A stretch of 64,000 nucleotides of DNA from Phoronis australis. Lineage: Eukaryota; Phoronida; Phoronidae. The DNA is taken from positions 74,417 to 138,416 of the forward strand of contig NMRA01000804.1 of assembly GCA_002633005.1 (NCBI GenBank), read 5' to 3'. The notes beneath the pieces were generated by a model. It made no database searches, was not told where the DNA came from, and worked only from the letters and a program-made list of their open reading frames with translations. The number at the start of each line of letters is the position of its first letter. The stretch's first letter is position 1. This document shows, piece after piece, positions 23,901 through 36,151 of this stretch. The position numbers and the translations under genes are program-made.

Positions 23901-26900
23901 GAAAGTTTCTTTGCAATCCAACAACAAATAACACAAGCAGTATTAGTGATTCTACCTCATCATATATCCAGCAAATTTATTCAGTCCTGGGAAATGTACT
24001 TCTATACAAAGCATGCACTGAAAGAGTTAAATTATGCGTAATACCATAACAACAATTAAATGGTACACTTATAATAACACAACAGTGTTCCCTCACAATA
24101 ACACCATAATCAGGTCTACTTAGGAATTCAGATGTGTTGATGCAGAAAATGCCAGACAACTGGCTATCAGTCAATAAAAACAACAAGACTAGTGGATGTG
24201 TTTTTGTAGCAGCTATCACATGACAATCTCAACAAATTAAATAAACAGCAATAACAGTCAGGAGAGCATGCAAGCAAAAACATGACTTGTCATTTGGTAG
24301 ATAATGGATGACAAACCATTAAAGATATGAGGGACCCTCAGTAGAAAAATGGTGGTCAAAACAGGCTAATTTCCGAAGATCATACATCAGGAATGGCTGA
24401 CCCAATTCATCTGAAATTTTGAGATACTATGCTTTAGCGCGCAATCCTCTGAACAGTTTTAGGAGTTGTCTTTACAGCGCTCCACTTCAGCACGCGGGGC
24501 TATCACAAATAGGACTAAAATTATTTTCCATTAAAATTCTCAAAAAGTTGCATAAGATACAAAAATGTCAAACAAAATTTGGTTATACAATCCATAACAT
24601 TGGTTTTCTATGAACGCGTCTTTCCTTTTTTCCTAAATTTTTATTAAAAAAGATATGGTCATGTGACCAAAGTACTTGCAGTTTGATATGAAGTCATAAA
24701 TTAAACTCTTAGCTTTCCACTTTCTGAAACTTGGAATAAAAATATACCTTTCTTTAGCCAAATTATAGTTGATATTTGACTAAATATACAATCGTGTCCA
24801 TTAAGTCCTACAAAAATTTAACTGCATTTCCTAATAAAAGGCTGTACAGGTGTTACAAGTCAAGGACACTAAAGCAAATTCATGGAAATGCATATTATAT
24901 GGGTCAGTAACAACTGAACTTGTGGCCTCAGCACTTGATTTATCTACAAGCATATCAGAGAGGACTCTTCCTTATGTGAGGAACGTTCAGTACAGCCAAG
25001 TGAGTGAGGGGGGAGTGAGTGAGGGGGGAGTGAGTGAGGGGGGAGTGAGTGAGGGGGNNNNNNNNNNNNNNNNNNNNNNNNNNNNNNNNNNNNNNNNNNN
25101 NNNNNNNNNNNNNNNNNNNNNNNNNNNNNNNNNNNNNNNNNNNNNNNNNNNNNNNNNNNNNNNNNNNNNNNNNNNNNNNNNNNNNNNNNNNNNNNNNNNN
25201 NNNNNNNNNNNNNNNNNNNNNNNNNNNNNNNNNNNNNNNNNNNNNNNNNNNNNNNNNNNNNNNNNNNNNNNNNNNNNNNNNNNNNNNNNNNNNNNNNNNN
25301 NNNNNNNNNNNNNNNNNNNNNNNNNNNNNNNNNNNNNNNNNNNNNNNNNNNNNNNNNNNNNNNNNNNNNNNNNNNNAGGGGGTTATTATGTGGATTGTAC
25401 AGTGTGCTGCACTATGCAATACACAGAGCACAGTGTGACAGAGAGCAGGTCCTCTGCTGCCTGAAATACTTCATAAAATCACTTGACGCATTTTGAATTA
25501 TGGCATGTATACACCAACTCTGGTCGTTCCAGGGCACATTAAATCTTCACTTATTTCACACCAAAACAATCGCTAAAATTGTGATTTTTCTATCTCCCTA
25601 AAGCTGATTGCTTTGAATTTCACAAACTTTACCGAATGTCAACACAGTGCAAACTAGATTACTGATGGACTAAAATGTATTTATTTTTTTTATTTTTGTA
25701 CAGAAATTTGACCTACGGCGTTTTCTCTAATATTTTCCCTTGGAGTTTTGTGTCCGCATTAATAGAGAAAAAAATTGGCAGTACGAACTATTTGAGAAGT
25801 CGAGTGTTCGAATTATTAGCGATAAAGATCAACGATAACAATGAGTGCAACGACAGTGAATTATATCACAACAAGTAACAAATTATTTTCCCGGGTGATG
25901 GATTTACTTCGAAATATAATACTTGAACTCTCTGTCACCCTATTTTCTTCCCATGTTCGCAAACTTCAGAAACCACACTGCCTTCAGTACCAACACTTTC
26001 TGCGATGTCGGGGGTCTCCAACACTTAGTTTCTGACTGTAGTGGACTTAAGATAAAACACGTATTCGAAAAAATCAGGCCAGAGATGGGGGTTTTGCCAA
26101 CACTCCCAATTCGATTAAGAAGGAAAAGCTCTCGGATTTTGAACAAATCTCATACCAGACGGAAAGGTGTAAAATTCTCCCTATTCAGATGAAATTCTCC
26201 GTAGTTTTCTGCAAATGATGTTCGTTGCCACTGAAGGGAGAGTGTGCCTTACAGGGTTAACTTGCTGCTTCTCGATTTCAGAATTCAAAAGTTGGCAATA
26301 CCTTACTGGATTTTGTGTATCATCTTGAAGCAAAAAAGAATGCAAGCCAGGTTTTGTTTTTTGCTAATTGTCAACCAAACTGGTGTTAGCATATGTCACC
26401 AATGTCAGTAGCGGTTCTTCAAAACTGATAAGTGTACGCATAAGCATGTAATTACTCACAGTCAGTCCAAAGTTAAAGAAATGTTGTGTGCCCTGGTGCT
26501 CAATTAAAACAATCTATAATGTCCGACTTAAACCTACCAATGCACTGGGTTTGACCATGTTCACACCTGGTCAGTAATAAGCCAGGTAGATAATTGGCCT
26601 GCATGTTAACATACCAGACAAAAGACTATGGAGGGCAGTTAACAAAGGAGCTAGATGTTATCACACGCCTTTTCACAACAGCTCTATGTCTCAGGTAAAT
26701 TCCCTGAATGGGAGAATGCCCTAACGAGGCTAATCAGGAAATCTTGCATTAAAAAAAATGTTTTTCATCACAAAGTCCGAAGAGTTGGTCACTAAATGAA
26801 TGAAACATCACTGTCACTGATGTTTTAACGCATATAATGCCGTGGTCCAAAGTTTTTGCCGGCTCATCCAAAAATTTGTAAAAGTACCCAAAAACAGGAG

Positions 26901-29900
26901 CCAAGGAAACGCGTCAAAGATTGGCTCAAACATGTTGTCCAAAGTTCACGCGACATGTTTACCACTCAGTGATGAGGGCTGCTCTCTGTTAGTGTTCAAC
27001 TTGATTTGGAAACAGACAAATTACGGCCGAATTTGCACGAGTGCCAGGAGTTTACTTGCCACCAAAAACTAGGGTCGTGTACTTAGGAATTTCTAGGTCA
27101 CGTGCTGCGACTTGATAAGAGATGACCAATCACGGCTCGCTTTTCCAAATTTCAGGTCACGAATGTCTAGCACTCAGGGTCCCGGTCGATTACAACCGAC
27201 ACCAAACTTTAGCATACTTGTTGAGTGGGCATTGACGGATAGAGCTGGTCATTAACTTACCGCACCCTGCTGATTACCTGAATAATTGGTGATTTGTCCA
27301 CAAGTTATTTTTTACTGACAAAGATACGTGCATGAAGCCATGAACTATTTCTCGCTCAGCTACCTATTGTATGAAGTATTTTTTCCCTAAGACCCCCCAC
27401 TGTACGGGTTCATTAGACTCATCCCCAGTAAAAGTCATTAGTATTTTTTACATAAAATATTAAGCAAATACTTGTCGCTGAGTAATGCCCTTGATGATTG
27501 GCTTACGTCTGCTAACCTCCGATTGTCATCTTCATTACGTATCGTGTTTCACGCAACGGCAACTGAAGTGAGCGGTGTCGGGTGTTCGAGATAAGATGGC
27601 CACACTAAATCTTACGTTGACAATTCATCGGGTTACGGAGTCTCGAATATAAACATTCCCAACCATAAAAAACACACCTGAATTAGTTTTTCAAACATTT
27701 ATTTCATCAAACAACTAATAAATTGCTTTCTGATTCAGAACTTAAGAGCTAATACACGCAGTTCTACTCATGTCACGGGACTGTAACCACAGATTTATAC
27801 TTTATGATGTAACCTCCGCAACACGAGAAGATTGCACGCACACACTTCTGCAATGTTGCCACGTGAGAATAGTTGCAACCCAAGTGGAGCACTGTGTGGT
27901 CACTTGTCGTCTGAGCACTCCTAAGTCACCGGAATCAGCTCTAACAAGACTACGGGATGACACGGTACTGTTACTCAGCACTTATGTAAATTTATTCGTG
28001 TAGGACTAATCTGGAGGTAACAGAATATTTGTTGGGAAAATCCGCTGTTATGACATTTTTACTGCCATGTGGAGACACACTGGAAAATCTTATCACCATA
28101 TCCATATTTGCTGTTGCGAACATGGCTATCTGACAAACTGCTTTTTGAGTTCTATGCTAGCGTAGTAAAGCAAATCACGGATTCCGATTACTTGAATAGA
28201 ATTGGTGCTTACTGATTTCTGTTCTTTTATAAGAATAAAAATTTCCATTTCACCTATCTAAAAAGCCTGTACGAACTGTTTTTTTCCGAGCAAATATGTG
28301 TACGAACTACTTTTCCCTCAGATGCCTACTGTACGAACTACTAGAGACAAACGCCATGTTTCAAGGACCGTGTACGAACTAACAAAGTGTGCGAACTATT
28401 AGAGAAAACACCATAATAAAATCTCAATTGTCTGCCATAGTGTGTGTTAAGTGCAAAGAATTGGGGTACCTGGTACTATATCAATAACTAATTATAATAC
28501 ATAACTAATTACAAGACTCATTAGCACCATCCAGTCTCTAGATCAGGAACCATTATCTACGTTTCTTTTGTGCAGAGCAGGTCAATTACACAATTAGCAA
28601 TGACTCCTTAAAGAAAATTGTTGTAGCATGAGATAATTCACCAGTTGGTATCAATGAATATGAGCAGATTGATATCAGCATTGGAAACCAGCTGATCTTT
28701 CCAACAATACCTCCTGAGAAAGATTTGTAATGGAGATACCTCCCTGCCTCAGTTTTGGGGTCCTCTGCAAAGTGTTTAAAAATCAACAGGAATTCTCCTA
28801 GACAGATCACAAAATTCAGGTCAAGTGATTAAAAAAATTACCTCCAGTTTAAAATCACTCGTAACTCATACATGTGGGGATTAAAAACTGCACAAAACAC
28901 TAGTTCTGGCTTGTTGAGGTAGAGTTGATGAGGAATACAGCGACCATGAAAAATAATGAGAGCAACAGAAGTGAGGGGAAGAATTTTCCCCTCGCCTAAA
29001 AAATCCTTTCTCGGAAGGCTCAGGCACTTTTTCTTCAGGTGTGGGAAGCCGTGTAATGAGAAGGGAACAAAGTGTCCCCCCTAATTTCACTAAGTACGCC
29101 TTGGCAATCTCTTCACCTAGATTTTGTGCAAGTTAGGGAAACCTCTGATAAGACCTGTTCTAGTAAGGAATTCTCCCCGTTGTGACTAAGACCTACCTTT
29201 GCCCCATATGGTCGCCTTCTCATCAATGTAATACTGGTCCTCCTTTACCGTCCGTCTCTCTCCACTTCTCGTTATCCGCCACTCCACGTGCGCTTTACCT
29301 CTCAAGAAGACCTTCACACCTGAACATTTAAATACATAGAAACGACATTTACATACTCTTAGCACACAGCATAGAAACATGAGAAGATATACAGGCATCT
29401 AGAAGCAATAGATAAGGTAACTGCCTTCGCAGGCATGCGACTACATTTTACCTAAAACATCTTTTCACAAACATTTGAGGAAATTTGTACCTTGTCAAGG
29501 AAGGAAGGTAAAGTTGAAACTAAACAAAAATGCCTATGGATACTTACCATTATACAGCATCTTGTTAATTTAATATAATTATGGATTTATTACCTGTGCC
29601 TTAATACTGTTAAAATTTATTAAAAATTATAAAAGTCATTCTATGTGGAATACCTTACCAGTCACCATTCAAAATTGTACTTCACCATCCCTTTTTAAGC
29701 AAGTTAAATCTCACCTTTCCAATATGTAAAATTACACTGGTAATTTTAAATTATTTTAATTTTAACTTATTTCACAAATTAGAGCTACAAACATACTTTC
29801 TGCCTTCAGCGTTACAGGTTTACATGAAAAAACGCTCAAAATTACATTTCTATGGCAACAACACCAGAAGTTAATGAAACAATGATTACCCCTGACTTTG

Positions 29901-30001
29901 AGATTCTCCGTGGTAACAATAATGACGTGTCCTGTCAGCAGTTCCCCCGCATAGTAACAGTCCTTATCAAGATCTATGTCGAACTTCTCGATGTAATCCA
30001 T
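14703..30001 (-). CDS. Arrestin-domain-containing protein (alpha-arrestin), complete, 7 coding exons
   Basis: Minus-strand exons in order 30001-29890, 29319-29197, 19484-19255, 18027-17848, 17039-16836, 15837-15726 and 14950-14703 total 1209 nt, or 402 residues plus TGA, all with GT-AG borders. Residues 1-155 form an arrestin N domain: FDIDLDKDCYYAGE, then the GVKVFLRGKAHVEW strand, then PFSFQLPESALPCSF with GTIRYYLR. Residues 156-320 form an arrestin C domain: CCLCCNTGPLSL, the VVPPTL strand and the FPVTIATVP strand. Residues 321-402 are a divergent tail with LYKPVYVCV. Length is typical for ARRDC1-4/TXNIP-like proteins, which adapt membrane cargo to ubiquitin ligases at endosomes and the plasma membrane. 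The tail shows no canonical PPxY; the nearest match is PPEVKY. The ATG at 30001 has a good Kozak context (A at -3, G at +4) and fits the family start; an in-frame upstream ATG at 30127 exists. Which ARRDC subfamily it belongs to is not clear. Confidence 0.9.
14951..15725. repeat. Last arrestin intron with a diverged ~195-bp direct duplication
   Basis: Blocks at about 15025-15145 and 15220-15325 share caatatttacaatgatta-like runs, ggttgctaagcaac-like runs and aatatccataaa. The rest of the intron (to 15725) shows nothing. Confidence 0.7.
15726..15837 (-). CDS. Alpha-arrestin exon 6
   Basis: 37 codons plus one base, VSLLIDKRGEDL to APPEVKY. The acceptor is aacag and the donor TATG|GTAACT. Reading through the donor instead adds 23 residues before a TGA at about 15655, so intron retention would give a shorter isoform without the tail. 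Confidence 0.85.
16836..17039 (-). CDS. Alpha-arrestin exon 5
   Basis: 68 codons, FVEYYISSRGVLG to IQIYYVLR, phase 0. The acceptor is gtttcag and the donor AGG|GTAAGT. The LQVPVVPPTLVDVCKLIQIYY run matches the family's IPPxSPSxxxCxIIxVxY. Confidence 0.9.
17848..18027 (-). CDS. Alpha-arrestin exon 4
   Basis: 60 codons, ASFSSEDQQNTCC to CYLLQ, phase 0. The acceptor is ttctag and the donor CAA|GTAGGT. It starts the C domain with the cysteine-rich CCLCC followed by GPLSLQATI, matching the family's CCxxCxxGPISLxA pattern. Confidence 0.9.
19255..19484 (-). CDS. Alpha-arrestin exon 3
   Basis: Completes Glu79 and adds 76 codons, KGEDISIPIMPRG to CMDERYL. The acceptor is ttccag and the donor CTG|GTGAGT. 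The PFSFQLPESALPCSFE and GTIRYYLRV motifs are diagnostic of ARRDC proteins. It lies 9.7 kb from exon 2. Confidence 0.92.
21340..21685. repeat. 21-bp minisatellite, about 16 copies
   Basis: The unit is tgcaacaccatgcatacgcac with variants (ccctgc, atacac, gcagtg). Because 21 is a multiple of three and the unit lacks stops in most frames, five of the six frames stay open for 100 codons or more. These frames are by-products, not genes. Confidence 0.95.
24999..25057. repeat. 15-bp tandem repeat at a gap edge
   Basis: Four copies of agtgagtgagggggg run straight into the N run, and aggggg resumes on the far side. Confidence 0.95.
25058..25376. other. Assembly gap (319 Ns)
   Basis: Unknown bases flanked on both sides by the same G-rich repeat, so the gap probably hides more of that array. 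Confidence 0.98.
29197..29319 (-). CDS. Alpha-arrestin exon 2
   Basis: Completes Gly38 and adds 40 codons, VKVFLRGKAHVEW to IWGK. The acceptor is ttcag and the donor AAAG|GTAGGT. The G-x-A-x-V-x-W motif is the classic alpha-arrestin N-domain strand. Confidence 0.88.
29890..30001 (-). CDS. Alpha-arrestin exon 1 (N-terminus)
   Basis: 37 codons plus one base, MDYIEKFDIDLDKD to ENLKVR, donor AGGG|GTAATC. It carries the first arrestin strands, where other family members also begin within a few residues of the FDI segment. The frame stays open upstream to an ATG at 30127, but those residues do not look family-like. Confidence 0.82.
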
Positions 30002-30129
30002 ACTGTGGTGTAACCTCTCGTGGCTGAGATTCTGCAGATGAGAAATAATGCATGTGATGTGGGTGACGCACACAAGCAACCAGCAATGATTTACATCGGC
30101 CGACTCAATATTCAACGTGCTCGCCACGA

Positions 30130-33100
30130 GCGGCTTGATTATATGACTAGGAAGTGCTAATAAAGACAGACTCCTCTTTTAATCAGAGTTGCGTAGGCAG
30201 AGACAGCCATGCATTGAACACCAACCGTGAATTCTATTCCATGGTTTTTGGTCTCTATACCATAATTCAATAGTCCAACCTCACCGACCAATCACTTCAG
30301 TGACTGTTATTTTGCTCTAGGTCATGGCTCAAGTGAACCCGCTACTCACTGCCTGATCTTGTTTTTCTCGCATGATACTTGGTCTAGGAAGATACCCTGA
30401 GTAGATCAGAAAATAGAAATCTGTTGACTAGCATGGGAAGCATTTGATGGATGGGTGCACAGTTTGGGCTTAAAGGGGGGAACCAGTTCACATAGTGGCT
30501 TAGAATTTTGAGGATGGCTGTAAATCTTGGGTGTCATTCATAAACGACAGGCCTTTTGAAATAGACATGCAGTTCTTTGTAAACCCTGCTCTTAGTGCAC
30601 AACAGCCCCAGTTGGGCTGTGTAACTAAACACAACTTAACAAAGGATTTATGGTCCCGGCTGAGATGAATCATTTTATTACCCCTTGTGGATCGGTGAAT
30701 AGCCAAGACCATAATATAGTGGTTCCATGTGCCCAGTGATAGGAAACCTCACTTTTTCAGGTAACACCGTTGTTTTACGTAATAAACTCACCCAGCAAAA
30801 TTTACGTCCCCATCATTCCACATGAATTGATTGAGAGGAACTGATTTGCTAGCATCAAAGAGTTAATGCTGCGTCCAGACAAGCAATTAAACTGAGGACA
30901 ATTTGCACCTGGCACCACATGCCTACAATCAGCTGAGTTTTCACATGACAATACCACAACTGGAGTGCCAAGGCAATAGTAGACTGAATAGAACACAGCT
31001 TTGTGTGGCATTGGATCAATAGTGAACGATGAAAAAGGTCAAAATAAAAATGTACGGATACTTGAATAAATAAAATGGACACATAAGCTTAAATATTTCC
31101 ATAAGTCTCTTACTGGGTACAACAAATGCTCTTATGTGTCAAGTTTGAGCACCACGAAATAAGAGATTATTGATGATTCTTCAAAAAATCGTCTAGATAA
31201 ATGGTAAGGTTCCATTGCTTTTGATGGAGTCTTTTAAGTTTTCATGGAAACAATGATCTACAGGCAAAACCAAGATGAGTTTTATGAAACTCTTCTACTC
31301 AGTTAGAAACTCCGCCCATTTCATGACACCTTCCATTTCATCATCAGATTTGTACAAGAACTGCTGTTGTCAAGATCCCTGTTTATCAGGAACTCTCATT
31401 TAAGGTCATTTTGTGTGGGGCAGACCAATAACTGCATTAGCAATAACTTCACGGTTATAAAACACTGCTGACAATAAATTGATATATCTGGGTAAAAATG
31501 GTGATTTTTTAAATAGTTTGGCCTCTGAAACTGAATTTCTAGTGAAAAGTTGGTTATGTTAGGATTCTTTTTTACCCAAAGAAATGATTTTGACCAATAA
31601 ATTAGTACCAAATAAGACTTAAGAACAGGCGTATAGCTTTATATAAATGTCATTAAGTACACAAAGGTTCTATTTTTCCCAGTGGTATTGCATTCCCCCA
31701 CGTCTCATTTGACAGATACATTTACCTGTATAAGGGTTATTTCACATAATTATCACTAAATAGAACACCTGCATTATCTTGTAACACAACTTGTCGACTT
31801 GCCAATAAGACAGTGAGGATGTGCCGTAAGGGACATTCTGCCTTCTCAAGTATTATCAAGAAGGGCACTTTAAACTCTTGCGTATTGTCTTGGGTGGATT
31901 TTTCAGCTTTGTGATATCAAGTCCAGGGTTTTTTGCTCTCTCAAAAGGCAGACAACTCAGCTTTGTATTACCACTAATATCATCTGGATGTGCTAAGCGG
32001 AGAACATGCCACCTATTGTTTAGAGATTGAGTATTTGCACCTCTGGTTTCTCACGTATTGTGTGCATGGGGACGCATAATACTAGTTGAGCTCAAACGAA
32101 ACAAGTGGGGTTCCATTTTGATTTCCTATTAACTTGATCTGGTCTAAATGCTTATTTGCCAGTTCCCAAATAATCCGTTGCAGGTCTGCATTTTGCAGGA
32201 GCAACCACACTCCCCTGCTCTGTAAACCCACAAAAGACAGATGATATACACCCTCAACATCTGGGGATACTCCCATACATGAAATACAGAGTCGTGTTGC
32301 TAAGAAAGTAGCTTTATCAAGACCAGTGTCATATGAAAAGGTGACTTTCTCACACAAAATTACCAAAGTGTTCAAAGTGGGAGTTTGGAAACTCAACAAA
32401 GGTTTCTTTTCCAACTAAACAAAACTGCAAATTATGTTATGACATCTATATTGAAAATTGTTTGTTGTTCTACCCATTTTTAACAATGGCAGTGTTGATG
32501 AGATGAAAATTCAAGTCAGCTGTCCAAGAATTTCTACATTGGGGTAAGGTATATATATGGCATTAACCCCTTATAACGGGCTATATCGCAAAAAGATGAT
32601 TTTTTCATGGAAGCAGCCTTACAAAGTGGGTCCTTTTTTAGTTCACAGGTAAACAAATTTTGCAGCAGCAACTCCCCTAAAAAAATACCAAAATCCCCCC
32701 CCCCAGGGGATGTACTCATCATCTGGTCACTCACCACGCTTGCAGTAACCTTTTCATAGTACCACCAGCGCCCTCATGATGCGTGTGTCGATGAATGATT
32801 AACGTAACCTGTAAAAAGATCAATAAGCTGACGTTACTGCGTGTCACAGTTTCGGTGGTAATTAATCTTTCATTAATTGTGTCAACAGTCAGAGTCAGAT
32901 GTTGTTTGAACATGACAGAACCACTATATGCAATCAATGACGTACTTAAGGCTGTTGGAAAGATATCACCAGTCAGCACACTTTTCCCCAAGTTCAATTA
33001 TGACTAAAAGTACATCGATCTCTTCGCATGCAAACAATAGGCTGGTTCACCTGTCAAAGCTGCTAATGCAGCAACTTTTCAATTATTTCTCATAAAAATC

Positions 33101-36040
33101 ATTGCCAAAATGCAATTTTCCAACTTTCAAAGGCCGGATACGTTGTAAAGAACAATCTAAGTATTACTAAGTATTGCGTGTTTCATGACAGCTCCAACTC
33201 AATGTTTTTCTATGCTCACCGTAAAGCGGAATTTTCTCTTTTTATAATTTATACGTATAAAGGTAAATTTGGCAAAATAGTTTTCGCTGGTCTGCCATAT
33301 TCATGTGCTATGTTGATGAAACATCGCGGTGACTACACTTAAGACGGTAAAATGATGAAACACTTACTTAGGTTTACCTTAAATCATTATTAGGTTACCT
33401 CGGTATCACAATCAATGACTGCATAGCAGGTTAAAACACAGTAGACAAATACTGCATATTTACATAAATCTAAGAACAGTTGATTACAAACTATTATAAT
33501 TCCAGAGAACTTTGCCACACTAAGTATTAAAATGGTCTCCTGCAATACAAAACTGCATACCTGTAACATAACCTGGTGTTTAACACAATTCAACACAGTG
33601 GTGTTGTCACTGTCAAGGTCGGCTCTGAACTACACAGTTAATGTATATATTTTACTGTAAAAATGTATATAAACCTTGCAGGTCAGAGTTACATGACAGA
33701 TGTTCAATTGAGGGCTTGAGGCAGCAACCAGGTGTATATAGACAAGGTCAACTAGTCAACAGCTACGGTAACAAATGTACTTTAATAAAATTGGAAGGAA
33801 ATTTATAAAATGTCGAAAAACCCATTATGGTCCCTAAGAATTTTCTGTGAATAAAATAAAAATTACATTGAGTCCAGGACGGACAATGAGAGAAAAATAA
33901 AATTTTTAACAAATAGAATTTCGTAAAATTTGGGGCATTTTAAAAATTGAACTATTTATAGCTGTTTTTTCCCATTCTGATTATCAACAGTTACAAATAA
34001 AGGTATTCCAGCAGCACTGATTGGCCTTGCATAATCCGATAAACAAAACAGCTGAATTCTGACACCAATATCGTATAAATTTTGACCTATATCAGTGGGA
34101 CGTGTTGGAACCTAACATGACAGCAGGGGAACTGTCTCTACACTCAGGCTGAATAAAGCAGTCTATGATGTCCAATCCCATGCAACAAGGCAGAAAACCA
34201 ACAGATAAAAACAACTACCAATGATGATGGAATGATAATCAATTTATCCACTCTCAGAGGACAATTATTAACTTTGGGTCTTCGTTTGTCATTGACAAGA
34301 AAAACACAGTAAAGAAAACAGCCACCATGATTTTCAAGTCCCTAAAAACAATACCACAAAATATGAAGCATGGCATGACACACACAATGACTGGAGATGA
34401 AGTCTCATGTAAATCCTGAACACCAGTAGATCACTACACCACAAAGTCTAATCCCATTTAAAATCTCGGCCATCGAAGCTACAGTCATCCATACTAATCA
34501 GAAGATGGACGCCGCTAGTGTGCACAAGTGATCAATGCCTCGTTAGATTTGTAGCCAATCACCATATTTTAGAAAACACTCAGACTTGTCTGGTGTCTCC
34601 CACAACATGACATGACCAGTGAACGGAGCTAGTCACAGTCACCGCTCTCTGACAGATGAAAATCAATATTGAGCGATCCAACTCGTAAGCAGCACACTAG
34701 TAAGTTTAGAGATAATCTCACTCCCTACTGTGTACGAAGGGTTAACAAATCAATTACTGTGCACATTTTCTTAGTTCTGTGGAGATATTGGCATCGTAGT
34801 TCTCTCAACCAACTCTTCTAACTGTGCCTCGTGTAAATTGAATGCGTATATGAGTATAATCAATATACCTGAGCACAAGAGTCGTAAAGAATGACTTTTT
34901 GAGGAAATCCAGTAACAATATGCAGGAAGAGTACTTGGCAGCAACAGTACGCCATCACTAACATTTATCAAGAACATTACCAGACAACTCCTACACTAAG
35001 TAGATATTTTGTTACCACAACGCCAAGAAAGCCTAATCCTCATCAATTAACGATTTAATGCTCGTGGTTCAGCCACTATTTTGAAGAAAACTCACGATTC
35101 TGAAGAAAACTTACGGTATTTCCCTTACAATGTATCAATTTTAAAAATTCAAAGGTGCTTGCCATTTATGTTTCAATTTTAAAAACAGTCAAGCTCGTTT
35201 ATTTGCCTTACTTATTGGTCAATTTTTGATTTTGGAACTCTTACTCTAAACAGGCGTGTCGGTTTACAACCGAAATTATCTTATCCAACATGTTCAGCCA
35301 ACCCCACGAATAGTGACTGGTTCACTTCAATCCGTGACAGGCGTCATCAGGCCTTTGACGTGCCGCAACATTTGCTGGATACTTAGGGTAAACAATGCAC
35401 GCTTTCTTGTTCACTTGCGTACAAATCCTGCTACCAAAGGATTTGCCAAGTGATTGTGCCACACCAAGAGACTTTATAACCTCCGTAGAGGAGGTACACA
35501 GGATGTGCCACTTAGACAGGTGACATCTTCACCACAAGCATCCCTGATGAAAGGGTGCCTTTTCTGACAAAACAATGGTGCCTTTTCTGACAAAACTACT
35601 TACAAAAGTGTAATTAATGTTAAAAAACATTTTTAAATTTTTAATGCTTTAGTTGCAAAAGATGTACGCACCAATCTTCTAAAATATGGCATGTTTTAGA
35701 TTCTATGGCCTATAAATTCAGCCGTCCAAAAATCTATATAAAAGGATTAAAAGGGGACTGTAGTCAAAATAGTGTTGCAGTTAATCGGTTCTAACATACA
35801 AATAAAACTCACATTTGCCTGACTTGCGTGCCAAACAAAAGCCGATTCGTATTCATGGTCAAAACACCGAATCCTGAAAGCGATCGCTGATTGGCTGATA
35901 TGTCAGTGACGTGAATGGCGGGGTATCGACTGCTTTACACATTCATTGCTTATGTCATATTTTGAAGAGTTTACATCGTAATTTATCATTGTATCAAACG
36001 TCCTTATTTTTTATTGTTTGCCACAGTGCTGTAAAAGGTT
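30130..36040. other. Upstream intergenic DNA
   Basis: No gene recognised. A fragment of the composite repeat lies at about 32555-32665 (pattern agatgattttttcatggaag, then ttacaaagtgggtcc). A 24-bp tandem pair (ggtgccttttctgacaaaac) lies at 35549-35600. The arrestin promoter should lie in 30.0-30.5 kb, but no TATA box or CpG cluster is obvious. Confidence 0.5.
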
Positions 36041-36044
36041 CACT

Positions 36045-36151
36045 ATGCCTTTTTGTATGGCATCTGGTTGCTCAAACTCTTCGAAAAAGGTGTCTTCTAA
36101 ACGGATGGTCATCGCATACCATTGCCGGGTTACCCAAGCCTTGGCCCAAAG
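36045..36151 (+). pseudogene. THAP-like zinc-finger first exon, frameshifted
   Basis: The ATG at 36045 gives MPFCMASGCSNSSKKVSSKR, which fits the N-terminus of a THAP domain (MPxxC..xGCxN). After a +1 shift the next residues are SSHTIAGLPKPWPK, resembling the SFHxxP segment, ending at a plausible donor CAAAG|GTATAC (36151/36152). THAP domains occur in host factors and P-element-type transposases. No partner exon was found. The frame break makes this a decayed copy if the reading is right. Confidence 0.4.

Larger units (their letters stand above)
19485..29196. other. Arrestin intron 2 (9.7 kb)
   Basis: The largest intron of the gene. It holds the 21-bp minisatellite (21.3-21.7 kb), the 15-bp repeat with an assembly gap (25.0-25.4 kb), and a cluster of TACGAACT words (28.27-28.40 kb). 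The open frames are short and motif-free. Intron 1 (29320-29889) is plain. Confidence 0.65.

Noticed and set aside
24850-25464. 204-codon frame
   Set aside because: Runs through the N gap and the 15-bp repeat.
30002-30127. N-terminal extension of the arrestin to the upstream ATG
   Set aside because: Upstream residues do not fit the family; the ATG at 30001 has better context and matches the usual start.
32082-32414. 110-codon minus-strand frame
   Set aside because: No family resemblance and no plausible exon borders.
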